A stretch of DNA of 19,360 nt from an uncultured Clostridia bacterium (GCA_948976265.1 CARFUA010000011.1:38730-58089), one strand, 5' to 3'; counted from the first letter of the stretch, positions 7,702 to 15,750 are shown. The notes: generated by a model from the letters alone, not told the origin. A program made the numbers and translations.

Positions 7702-8100
7702 ATGGGGCGAATGAGAATGTTCGAAATTGTTTCGAACAAAACAACAAAAGTTTTTGTAACAGGCTACAATCGGAAAGAGGAGAAATTATTTCCGTATAAG
7801 AAAGTAGTTTGTTGGATTTTTGATGAGAAAATTATTGAGGCAACTATGCTGCTTACTGTTACTAGATATACCAGTGATGGTTGCTTCCAAACACGGGAAG
7901 TCTATCCAGGGGAATGGCTCGTAATAGAGCAGAATGGAGACTGGAGGATACAGAAGACCTTGGATGGTTGTCTGCGGCGCACTTGGAAGCAGATGAGGCA
8001 GAAGTTTCAGGAGATCGTTTTGGATTCACATAATAACTCGGAGGATTTAGGATTTATTGACCAGAAGGTTGCGAAAACAACCTCCTATATCGATTTTTAA
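7702..8100 (+). CDS. Small protein of unknown function, probable acquired single-gene unit
   Basis: This 132-aa protein is not recognised. It has no signal peptide, membrane segment or clear motif. The first two thirds look like a small beta-rich fold (VFVTGYN, KVVCWIFDEKIIEATMLLTV, REVYPGEWLVIEQNGDWRI). The end is a basic helix (LRRTWKQMRQKFQEIVLD) and a polar tail. It has its own consensus promoter, leader hairpin, strong ribosome site and terminator, so it is a self-contained unit between purM and the HD gene. Codon use differs from the neighbours: CTG, CAG and CGC are used, and CGG occurs in frame three times (7771, 7894, 7975; residues 24, 65, 92). Reading through these in frame gives one continuous protein, while shifting at the first ends it within 13 codons, so here CGG must act as sense. 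This suggests transfer from an organism that decodes CGG. Confidence 0.7.
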   Translation: MGRMRMFEIVSNKTTKVFVTGYNRKEEKLFPYKKVVCWIFDEKIIEATMLLTVTRYTSDGCFQTREVYPGEWLVIEQNGDWRIQKTLDGCLRRTWKQMRQKFQEIVLDSHNNSEDLGFIDQKVAKTTSYIDF

Positions 8101-8106
8101 AAGCAA

Positions 8107-8149
8107 AAGGAAACAGGCAAGATTTTGATAATTTGTCTGTTTCTTTTTT
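8107..8149 (+). terminator. Terminator of the gene at 7702
   Basis: GAAACAGGCAA (8110-8120) pairs with TTGTCTGTTTC (8133-8143, one G-U) and is followed by TTTTTT (8144-8149). It lies just past the stop codon. Confidence 0.85.
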
Positions 8150-8158
8150 ATGATTTTG

Positions 8159-8187
8159 TTGAAAAGTTTGAGAAAATTTTATAAAAT
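8159..8187 (+). promoter_or_regulatory. Promoter of the HD-domain gene
   Basis: TTGAAA at 8159-8164, a 17-nt spacer, TAAAAT at 8182-8187, 27 nt before the ATG at 8215. Good but not perfect boxes. Confidence 0.7.
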
Positions 8188-8214
8188 AATAAAAAAGAAA
8201 GGAATTATTAGAAA

Positions 8215-8793
8215 ATGGATATAAAGGAAGAATTCAATCAAATTGAAGAGAAAAATAGAGAATTAATTGGAAAGGCAATGGGGATTATGAAACAAGTGAC
8301 AGACAAAAAACATGCTTTGTCACATGTGGAATCAGTTGTCAATTATACCAAGGAAATTTTGAGAAATGTTGATAGTGCAGATAAAGAGGTGTGTATTATT
8401 TCTGCGTATTGGCATGATGTTGGAAGAAGTGTAAAACAAGAAGGTCATGCAAAGCTTAGTGCAGATATGCTCCAAACGGAAATGAAAAATTTGGGGTATG
8501 ATGAAGAACTGATTCAAAAGTGTTATTTTGCTATTTACAAACACGGCTGGAGAGAAGAACCTGAAACCTTGGAAGGAATTATCATTCGCGATGCCGACAA
8601 AATTGATTTTGCTGGCATTGGCAGATGGAAAGAATGCATTAAAGCGAATTGTCCTTTCTCAAAAATTCTAAAGCTTTTACCAACTATGCGAAAAGAACTT
8701 TTGAAATTGGAATGTTCCAAGCAGATTTTTGACCGAGAAATAGCAAATTTGGTGGTGTATTTGCATAATCAGGTTTTTAAGATAAGACAATAA
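8215..8793 (+). CDS. HD-domain metal-dependent phosphohydrolase
   Basis: This 192-aa single HD domain starts at ATG 8215, with AAAGGA some 12 nt upstream. The metal ligands are in the expected order: His37 (ALSHVESV), His67-Asp68 (YWHDVGR), His110 (AIYKHGW) and Asp126 (RDADKID). The DADKIDFAGIGR stretch is typical of small YedJ/PF01966-like HD hydrolases acting on nucleotides or other phosphate esters. The precise substrate is not deducible. It lies between purM and purL, but with its own promoter, so any link to purine metabolism (for example nucleotide clean-up) is only contextual. The frame is intact, no CGG codon is used, and codon use matches the housekeeping genes. Confidence 0.88.
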   Translation: MDIKEEFNQIEEKNRELIGKAMGIMKQVTDKKHALSHVESVVNYTKEILRNVDSADKEVCIISAYWHDVGRSVKQEGHAKLSADMLQTEMKNLGYDEELIQKCYFAIYKHGWREEPETLEGIIIRDADKIDFAGIGRWKECIKANCPFSKILKLLPTMRKELLKLECSKQIFDREIANLVVYLHNQVFKIRQ

Positions 8794-8814
8794 GAAAAGC
8801 TTGTAATTTCAAAC

Positions 8815-8968
8815 GCCACAATGGTGGCAGGAAGGAGCAGTTATGTGGTATTATATATCGATTAGTAACTATGCCCAAAAGGGGGGGCGAACGAGAATAA
8901 AATGCTTCAAATTCGTCCGCTTTTTTCTTTTTTTCTACAATTTCCTTGAAAAATTTACAATTTTATAA
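8815..8968 (+). other. Hairpin, ribosome site and mini-ORF, possible relic of a small gene unit
   Basis: The gap between the HD gene and purL holds a GCCAC/GTGGC hairpin (8815-8828), AGGAAGGAG, and ATG at 8843. That ATG opens a 41-codon frame (MWYYISISNYAQKGG...) which runs on through a terminator to TAA at 8966-8968. The hairpin, ribosome site and ATG layout matches the leader of the gene at 7702. Because the frame reads through a terminator, it is more likely a decayed unit or a leader peptide than a normal gene. Confidence 0.35.
8886..8930 (+). terminator. Terminator upstream of purL
   Basis: GGCGAACGAG (about 8887-8895) pairs with TTCGTCCGC (8912-8920) with one mismatch and one G-U, followed by TTTTTTC and a longer T-rich stretch. 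A run of seven G precedes the stem. Confidence 0.75.
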
Positions 8969-8974
8969 TATAAT
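8946..8974 (+). promoter_or_regulatory. Promoter of purL
   Basis: TTGAAA at 8946-8951, a 17-nt spacer, TATAAT at 8969-8974. The ribosome site AGGAGGT lies at 9006-9012. I see no riboswitch or clear operator between the promoter and the gene. Confidence 0.8.
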
Positions 8975-9018
8975 AAATATATCAAAAAAACGAAAATAAA
9001 ATTTTAGGAGGTATTTCC

Positions 9019-12000
9019 ATGTCAGTCAAAAGAATTTATGTTCAAAAGAAGCCAGGCTTTGATGTAGAACAGGCGGATTTGTTAAGCGATATCAAAGAAA
9101 ATCTACAAATCAGCAATCTAGAAAAAATCGTTGTATTAAATAGATACGACGTTGAAGGAATCACGGAAGAGGTTTTTGATCAAGCCAAAGGAACCATTTT
9201 TTCTGAGCCACAAGTGGACCATTATTTTGTAGAAGACTATCCAATAGAAGAAAATACGAATGTTTTTGGCGTCGAATTTTTGCCAGGTCAATTTGACCAA
9301 AGAGCCAATTCGTTATCCGAATGTTTACAAATCTTATCTGGTGGCAAAAAGCCAACCAGTAAATCAGCAAAAATCTATGTATTATCAGGAAATATAAGCA
9401 ACGAAGAAATCGATAAAATCAAAAAATATATCATCAATCCAGTTGATTCTAGAGAATGTTCTTTAGCAAAAGTGGACACCTTAGAAGATAATATGGAAGA
9501 ACCACAAGATGTTGCCATCATCGAAGGATTTATTAACATGACTGACGAAGATAGTGAAAAATTCTACAAAAAATACGGATTTGCCATGGATATGGCAGAC
9601 TTAAAATTTTGCCAAACCTATTTCAAAGAAACGGAAAAAAGAAATCCTACCATGACAGAAATGAAAATGATTGACACTTACTGGTCAGACCACTGCCGTC
9701 ACACAACTTTCTTAACAAAATTAGAAAAAATTGACATCAACTGGGATTTACTTTCTAAAATTTATGAACAATATACCAAATCCAGAGAATATGTTTATGA
9801 AGGAAGACGTGCAAAAGATGTTTGCTTAATGGATTTAGGAACGATTGTTGCGAAAGAATTAAAGAAAAGAGGCGTACTGAAAAATTTAGATGAATCCGAA
9901 GAAATCAACGCTTGCAGTTTTCGTGCTGAAATTTTAGTCGATGGGAAACCAGAAGAATATTTAATTATGTTCAAAAACGAAACCCATAATCATCCAACAG
10001 AAATCGAACCATTCGGTGGAGCAGCCACTTGTTTAGGCGGATGTATTCGTGACCCATTATCAGGCAGAGTGTATGTATATCAAGCCATGCGTATTACAGG
10101 ATGTGGAAATCCAACACAATCCGTAGCAGATACCATGCCAAATAAATTGCCACAACGTAAATTAACCAACGAAGCAGCACGCGGATATAGCTCTTACGGA
10201 AACCAAATTGGACTTGCTACAGGACAAGTTGCTGAAATTTATGATGATGGCTATCTAGCCAAAAGAATGGAATTAGGAGCCTTAATCGGAGCAGCACCAA
10301 AAGAAAATGTTGTACGAGAGCGTCCTGAGCCAGGTGACATTGTTGTCCTTTTAGGCGGTCGTACAGGACGCGACGGATGTGGAGGAGCAACAGGAAGCTC
10401 CAAAGCCCATACCAGTGAATCGTTAACAACTTGTGGTGCAGAAGTCCAAAAAGGAAATGCTCCAGAAGAAAGAAAAATTCAAAGATTATTCCGAAATCCA
10501 GAAGCCACAAAGTTAATCAAACGATGCAACGATTTTGGTGCAGGTGGTGTATCGGTTGCCATTGGAGAATTGGCAGACGGTTTAGTGATTCAATTAGACA
10601 AAGTACCTAAAAAATACGAAGGTTTGGATGGAACAGAACTTGCTATTTCTGAATCGCAAGAAAGGATGGCAGTTGTTGTTTCCAAAGAAAATGCAGAAAA
10701 ATTTATTCAGTTAGCCGAAACCGAAAATATTGAATCCACAATTGTAGCAGAAGTTGTGGAAGAACCACGTGTAAAAATGTATTGGCGAGAAAAATGCATT
10801 GTGGATATAGCTAGAGAATTTTTAGATACTAATGGAGATGTCAAAAAAACGGAGGCATCTGTTCAAAAGCCAGATTACGAGAAATCTCCATTGAAGGCAC
10901 AACAAACGCCAAAAGATTTAGAAGCAAAATGGAAAGAGACGATTTCTAGTTTAAATTGTTGCTCTCAAAAAGGATTAGTCGAAAGGTTTGATAGTACAAT
11001 CGGTGCAAACACAGTGTTAATGCCATTTGGCGGAAAATATCAATTAACGCCAGCAGAAGGAATGGTTGCTAGAATTCCAACTTTAAAAGGTTACACTAAT
11101 ACTGGAACCATTATGACTTATGGTTATAATCCAGAAATTGCAAAATGGAGTCCATTTCATGGAGCACTATATGCGATTCTTGAATCAGTGACGAAGTTAG
11201 TTGCCATTGGTGGAGATTATAAAGAATCTTGGTTAACACTTCAAGAATATTTTGAAAAATTAGGAACAGATAGCAAACGTTGGGGCAAACCATTTTCAGC
11301 TTTATTGGGAACCTATCTAATACAAGAAAAATTAGGCATTGCTTCTATTGGTGGAAAAGATAGTATGTCTGGTTCCTACAACGAATTAGATGTACCACCA
11401 ACCGTTGTTTCATTCAGTGTTTCAACTGTTGATATTGAAAAAGTAGTTTCCAATGACTTTAAAAAAGCAGGTTCAAAAGTGGTATTGTTAAGAAACAAAA
11501 TGGATAATGATTATTTGCCAGATTTTGAAGATTTAAAGGAGAATTATGAAATTGTACATAAATTAATCCAAGAAGGAAAAGTGTTGTCCATTTCAACAGT
11601 TCGAAATGGCGGATTAGCAGATTGCTTAACAAAAGCTTGTATAGGAAATAAACTAGGTTTCAAGATGACAGCAGATGTAAATCCATTTGAATTAATGTAT
11701 GGTTCTTTTGTGATTGAATTAGCAGAAAATGTTGAAAATCCAAAATTCATTGAATTAGGAACAACGTGTGATTGTGCTAATATTGTAATTGGTGAAGTGA
11801 AAATGCCAATTGAAGAATTAATAGAAGTTTGGCAACAACCATTAGAAAAAGTGTTTCCAACCAAAGCAAAAGCAGAAAATTCAAAAGTAGAAAATATTGC
11901 ATCCGATAAAAAATGTACCATAAAATGTTCAAAACCAATTGCAAAACCACGTGTATTTATTCCAGTATTTCCAGGTACAAACTGTGAATACGATTTGACA

Positions 12001-12741
12001 AAAGCATTTGAAGATGCAGGGGCAATGGTACATACCAGTGTATTTAAAAACGTAAAAACAACCGATGTTGCAGAATCCATTGAAGAATTTGCAAAACAAA
12101 TTAAACAAGCCCAAATTATTATGTTGCCAGGAGGCTTTAGTGCAGGTGATGAGCCAGACGGTTCTGGAAAGTTCATCGCATCTGTATTCCGAAATCCAAA
12201 ATTGAAAGATTTAATTTATGCTCATTTATATGAAGAAGATGGATTAATGCTAGGAATTTGCAATGGTTTCCAAGCATTAGTAAAAACAGGATTATTGCCA
12301 TATGGAAAAATTATAGAAATGGATGACACGATGCCAACGCTTACTTTTAACCAAATTGCAAGACACCAATCTTGTATGGTACAAACAAAAGTAACATCAA
12401 AATTGTCGCCTTGGTTCAGCAAAATAGAAATGGGAGAAGTGTTTACCATTCCAGTTTCACATGGAGAAGGAAGATTTGTAGTATCTGAGGAAATGTACCA
12501 AGAGTTACTTCAAAATGGACAAATTGCGACACAATATGTTGATTTTGCAGGAAATGCTTCAATGGATATTGCTTTTAATCCAAATGGTTCAAATCATGCT
12601 ATTGAATGTATTACAAGTCCAGATGGAAGAATTATGGGAAAAATGGGGCATTCCGAAAGATGTTATACTGATATTTACAAAAATATGCCAGGAAAAAAAG
12701 ACCAGAAGTTGTTTGAATCAGGAGTTGCGTATTTTTCATAA
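9019..12741 (+). CDS. purL: Phosphoribosylformylglycinamidine synthase, long single-chain form
   Basis: This 1240-aa enzyme converts FGAR plus glutamine and ATP to FGAM. It is the large one-chain form, with synthetase and glutaminase fused, in place of separate PurS, PurQ and PurL. The N-terminal PurS-like region spans residues about 1-150. The AIR-synthase-type halves follow, with SDHCRHTTF near residue 230, FKNETHNHPTEIEPFGGAATC, GGRTGRDGCGGATGSS and FGAGGVSVAIGELADG. The C-terminal glutaminase has VFPGTNCEYDL, the nucleophile Cys1081 in LGICNGFQAL, and His1148/Glu1150 in SHGEGRF. The frame is intact over 1,240 codons and contains no in-frame CGG, which is notable beside the broken frames of purM, purB and purA. 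It is monocistronic, with its own promoter. Confidence 0.97.
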   Translation: MSVKRIYVQKKPGFDVEQADLLSDIKENLQISNLEKIVVLNRYDVEGITEEVFDQAKGTIFSEPQVDHYFVEDYPIEENTNVFGVEFLPGQFDQRANSLSECLQILSGGKKPTSKSAKIYVLSGNISNEEIDKIKKYIINPVDSRECSLAKVDTLEDNMEEPQDVAIIEGFINMTDEDSEKFYKKYGFAMDMADLKFCQTYFKETEKRNPTMTEMKMIDTYWSDHCRHTTFLTKLEKIDINWDLLSKIYEQYTKSREYVYEGRRAKDVCLMDLGTIVAKELKKRGVLKNLDESEEINACSFRAEILVDGKPEEYLIMFKNETHNHPTEIEPFGGAATCLGGCIRDPLSGRVYVYQAMRITGCGNPTQSVADTMPNKLPQRKLTNEAARGYSSYGNQIGLATGQVAEIYDDGYLAKRMELGALIGAAPKENVVRERPEPGDIVVLLGGRTGRDGCGGATGSSKAHTSESLTTCGAEVQKGNAPEERKIQRLFRNPEATKLIKRCNDFGAGGVSVAIGELADGLVIQLDKVPKKYEGLDGTELAISESQERMAVVVSKENAEKFIQLAETENIESTIVAEVVEEPRVKMYWREKCIVDIAREFLDTNGDVKKTEASVQKPDYEKSPLKAQQTPKDLEAKWKETISSLNCCSQKGLVERFDSTIGANTVLMPFGGKYQLTPAEGMVARIPTLKGYTNTGTIMTYGYNPEIAKWSPFHGALYAILESVTKLVAIGGDYKESWLTLQEYFEKLGTDSKRWGKPFSALLGTYLIQEKLGIASIGGKDSMSGSYNELDVPPTVVSFSVSTVDIEKVVSNDFKKAGSKVVLLRNKMDNDYLPDFEDLKENYEIVHKLIQEGKVLSISTVRNGGLADCLTKACIGNKLGFKMTADVNPFELMYGSFVIELAENVENPKFIELGTTCDCANIVIGEVKMPIEELIEVWQQPLEKVFPTKAKAENSKVENIASDKKCTIKCSKPIAKPRVFIPVFPGTNCEYDLTKAFEDAGAMVHTSVFKNVKTTDVAESIEEFAKQIKQAQIIMLPGGFSAGDEPDGSGKFIASVFRNPKLKDLIYAHLYEEDGLMLGICNGFQALVKTGLLPYGKIIEMDDTMPTLTFNQIARHQSCMVQTKVTSKLSPWFSKIEMGEVFTIPVSHGEGRFVVSEEMYQELLQNGQIATQYVDFAGNASMDIAFNPNGSNHAIECITSPDGRIMGKMGHSERCYTDIYKNMPGKKDQKLFESGVAYFS

Positions 12742-12753
12742 AATGATAATTGC

Positions 12754-12775
12754 AAGGCAGATTTTTATCTGCCTT
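12754..12775 (+). terminator. Hairpin after purL
   Basis: AAGGCAGAT (12754-12762) pairs perfectly with ATCTGCCTT (12767-12775) around a TTTT loop, 12 nt past the stop. No T run follows, so its strength as a terminator is uncertain. Confidence 0.5.
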
Positions 12776-12814
12776 AAATGTTAGTGATAGCAAGCAAGAG
12801 CACAATTTTAGCAG

Positions 12815-12851
12815 TTTGTCAATTGACAAATTTACATAAATATGATATAAT
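12815..12851 (+). promoter_or_regulatory. Consensus promoter overlapped by a 16-bp perfect palindrome
   Basis: TTGACA at 12823-12828, a 17-nt spacer and TGaTATAAT (-10 at 12846-12851) form a near-ideal promoter. The sequence TTTGTCAATTGACAAA at 12815-12830 is a perfect 16-bp inverted repeat covering the -35, a good operator candidate. Transcription from here meets a terminator within about 40 nt. Confidence 0.7.
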
Positions 12852-12868
12852 AAAAGGTGAGGGGTTTT

Positions 12869-12900
12869 AAGAAATAATGATAAATTATTTCTTATTTTTT
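12869..12900 (+). terminator. Early terminator in the purB leader
   Basis: AAGAAATAAT (12869-12878) pairs perfectly with ATTATTTCTT (12884-12893), followed by A and six T. It lies between the strong promoter at 12823 and a second promoter at 12911. It could attenuate purB transcription, end a tiny RNA, or be the relic of a lost unit. Confidence 0.65.
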
Positions 12901-12910
12901 GCCTGAAAAC

Positions 12911-12939
12911 TTGACTATTTTCCCAAAAAATTATATGAT
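12911..12939 (+). promoter_or_regulatory. Proximal promoter of purB
   Basis: TTGACT at 12911-12916, a 17-nt spacer, TATGAT at 12934-12939. AAAAGGAG follows before the ATG at 12971. It is placed to transcribe purB independently of the upstream promoter and terminator. Confidence 0.75.
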
Positions 12940-12970
12940 ACCAATGTACAAAAAATAAAAGGAGATTTTT

Positions 12971-14405
12971 ATGGAAAAAAATAAATATATGACTCCATTA
13001 AGTGGCAGATATCCAAGCCAAGAAATGAATTACATCTGGTCAGATGACAGCAAATATTCTACTTGGCGTAAGTTGTGGATTGCACTTGCTGAAACAGAAA
13101 AAGAACTAGGTATTGATATTACAGATGAACAAATTAATGAAATGAAACAATATGTTTTTGATATCGATTATGATGTGGTTGCCCAAAGAGAGGCAGAATG
13201 TAGACACGATGTCATGTCACATGTTTATGAATTTGGCACAAAATGTCCTTCGGCGAAGCCAATTATTCATTTGGGAGCAACTTCATGCTATGTAACAGAT
13301 AATACAGATGTTATTTTGATGACAGAAGCACTTAAATTAATCAAGCAAAAGTTAGTCGTGGTAATTCATAATTTGAAAAATTTTGCAGAACAATACAAGG
13401 GTGTTACTTGTTTGGGATATACACATTTTCAACCAGCACAATTAACAACAGTTGGCAAAAGAGCAACGCTTTGGTTACAAGATTTAATCGAAGATTTAGA
13501 AGAATTAGAATTTGTGGAAAGCCATATGAAATTATTGGGGTGTAAAGGAACAACAGGAACACAAGAAAGTTTTATGAAATTATTTAAAGATGAAGAAAAA
13601 GTGAAACAAATCGATGGCAAAATCGCAGAGAAAATGGGATTTGATAAAGTATTTTCTGTATCTCGGACAAACCTACACTAGAAAATTAGATAGCAGAGTT
13701 TTAAGTTTGCTATCCCAAATTGCACAAAGCGCGTCGAAATTTGCTAATGATATGCGATTATTACAACACGAAAAAGAATTAGAAGAGCCATTTGAAAAAG
13801 GTCAAATTGGTTCATCTGCAATGGCGTATAAAAGAAATCCAATGCGAAGCGAACGTATCAATTCATTGAGCAGACACGTAATAGCACTTTCTATGGATCC
13901 TAACATGACAGCTAGTACCCAATGGCTAGAAAGAACCTTAGATGATTCTGCTAACAAAAGAATTTGTGTACCAGAAGCATTTTTAGCAGTAGATTCGATT
14001 CTGATTTTATATGCCAATATCACAAGTGGAATTGTGGTTTATGAAAATGTTATCAAAACCAATATGATGCAAGAATTGCCTTTTATGGGAACCGAAGAAA
14101 TTTTGATGAATGCTGTTTTAAAAGGTGGGGACAGACAAGAATTACATGAAAAGATTCGTATATATTCCATGGAAGCAGGAAGAGAAGTCAAAGAATTTGG
14201 CAGACCAAATGATTTAGTAGAGCGAATTGCAAAGGATGAAACATTTGGTATGACAAAAGAAGAAATTTTATCAGCTTTAAATCCAGATAATTTATGCGGT
14301 CGCAGTACAAATCAAGTAACAGATTTTATCGAAAGTATTGTAAATCCAATTTTACAACAATATCAGGATTTATTAAATATTGATATTGGAAATGTGAATG
14401 TATAA
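12971..14405 (+). CDS. purB: Adenylosuccinate lyase, needing a +1 shift at CGG
   Basis: PurB cleaves SAICAR to AICAR and adenylosuccinate to AMP, each time releasing fumarate. The ATG at 12971 has GGAG upstream. The N-terminal part includes LSGRYPSQEM, HDVMSHVYEF, HLGATSCYVTDNTD and GYTHFQPAQ. Zero frame then reaches CGG at 13664 and stops at TAG five codons later. Skipping C13664 gives FSVS-GQTYTRKLDSRVL and an intact second half with the lyase signature GSSAMAYKRNPMRSERI and the C-terminal domain. The corrected product is 477 aa, normal for this longer lyase type that also resembles eukaryotic ADSL. The shift lies in mid-gene at residue 232, so neither half alone could form the shared active site. 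Identity is certain. Confidence 0.96.
13664..13667 (+). other. +1 frameshift site CGGA in purB
   Basis: Zero frame: gta tct CGG aca, with TAG five codons on. Skipping C13664 gives gta tct GGA caa acc tac, that is V-S-G-Q-T-Y, the conserved PurB sequence. Confidence 0.9.
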
Positions 14406-14416
14406 AATTTATATAG

Positions 14417-14436
14417 AGGCATGGAATACCATGCCT
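14417..14436 (+). terminator. Hairpin between purB and purA
   Basis: AGGCATGG (14417-14424) pairs perfectly with CCATGCCT (14429-14436) around AATA. No T run follows. I see no clear purA promoter in the 72-nt gap, so purB and purA may be co-transcribed, with this hairpin lowering or protecting the transcript. Confidence 0.45.
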
Positions 14437-14477
14437 AAAATACTTTGAAAAAATATAGAGTTGAAAGGAACAAAAAT

Positions 14478-15750
14478 ATGGCAAAAGTAAATGTAGTGAT
14501 TCGGAACTTTTTATGGAGATGAAGGAAAAGGCAAAATTATTGACTATTTATCAAAAGATGCAGATTTTGCTGTCAGATGTACAGGGGGAAATAACGCAGG
14601 ACATACGATTTATGTGGACGAAAAAAAATTTGCTTTCCATCTTATTCCTTCTGGAATTTTGAATGCGAACACAAAAGCAATTATTGGAAATGGAGTTGTA
14701 GTTGATCCGAAAGTTCTAATGGAAGAAATTGAGAATTTAAAAAGCAATGGATATGAAGTAAATAATTTATACATAAGTGATAAAGCACATGTGATTTTCC
14801 CATATCATATTGAGTTTGATCAGCTGTTAGAGGATTTGAGAGATAAAAATGATAAAATTGGAACTACGAAAAGAGGAATTGGTCCAGCATATTGTGATAA
14901 ATTTGAAAGAAGTGGAATTCGATTTGAAGATTTTATATCTGACCGATTTGAAACTTTACTAAAGAGAAATGTAGGGCAACGAAATAAGATTTTAGAATTG
15001 TATGGTTGTGAGCAGTTTGACAGCAATCAAATTCTTGAAGAATATAAAAAGTATGCAGATTATTTGAAAAAATATGTTGTAGATACAGTAAGCATGCTTC
15101 ATGAAGCATTGGATCAAAATAAAACAATATTGTGTGAAGGAGCACAAGCGACTTTGTTGGATATTGATTTTGGAAGTTATCCATTTGTAACATCTTCGAA
15201 TCCAACCATTGGGGGAATTTCAAGTGGTAGTGGAATTGGTGCAAAATACATTGGTGAAGTGTATGGGGTTTTGAAAGCATATTCTTCAAGAGTGGGAAGT
15301 GGACCATATTTGACAGAAGAGGATAATGAAATTGGGGACAAAATCAGAGAATTGGGGCATGAATATGGAACCACAACCAAAAGACCTCGCCGTTGTGGCT
15401 GGTTAGATGCGGTTGCCCTGAAGTATGCTGTTATGGTCAATGGAATCACAGGACTAGCAATGAATCATTTAGATACCATTGGAAAATTAGATAAAATAAA
15501 ATTGTGTGTTGCATATAGACACGATGGGATAGAAAATATGAAATTTTCAACAAACCCAGATTATGTGGCAAAATGCGAACCAGTCTATGAAGAATTTGAA
15601 GGAAATTTCGGAGATATTTCTGGGATTAAGAAACGTGAAGATTTACCAGAAAATGCCAAAAAATATATAACTAGAATTGAAGAATTAGTTGGCGTACCAG
15701 TGAAATTTATCGGAACGGGTGCGGGAAGAGAGGAATTAATAGTAGAATAA
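14478..15750 (+). CDS. purA: Adenylosuccinate synthetase, needing a +1 shift at CGG
   Basis: PurA joins IMP and aspartate with GTP to form adenylosuccinate, the first step to AMP. The ATG at 14478 follows GAAAGGA. Only eight codons are read (MAKVNVVI) before CGG at 14502, and the zero frame stops at TGA six codons later. Skipping C14502 gives MAKVNVVI-GTFYGDEGKGK, the GTP P-loop, then RCTGGNNAGHTIY, GTTKRGIGPAY, EGAQATLLDIDFG, PFVTSSNP, GTTTKRPRRCGWLD and a complete C-terminus. The product is 423 aa, the usual length. No in-frame start after the shift could include the P-loop (the next in-frame ATG is at 14614), so the enzyme can be active only if the frame is restored. Identity is certain. 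Confidence 0.96.
14502..14505 (+). other. +1 frameshift site CGGA in purA
   Basis: Zero frame: gtg att CGG aac, with TGA six codons on. Skipping C14502 gives gtg att GGA act ttt tat, that is V-I-G-T-F-Y, leading into the GDEGKGK P-loop. It is the ninth codon of the gene, so the shift would gate almost all synthesis. Confidence 0.9.

Noticed and set aside
8794..9018. Purine riboswitch or PurR-type control upstream of purL
   Set aside because: The gap holds a hairpin, a mini-ORF, a terminator and a promoter. I could not find an aptamer-like core.
147..14505. Random sequencing or assembly indels as the cause of all breaks
   Set aside because: All five are an extra C before a GGN codon in the same codon phase and none is in a homopolymer. 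A systematic artefact is still possible in principle and needs read-level proof.
1130..15750. pheS, purM, purB and purA as pseudogenes
   Set aside because: Both halves of each gene are fully conserved with no other damage, pheS is essential, and one identical edit restores all four. Independent decay would not do this.
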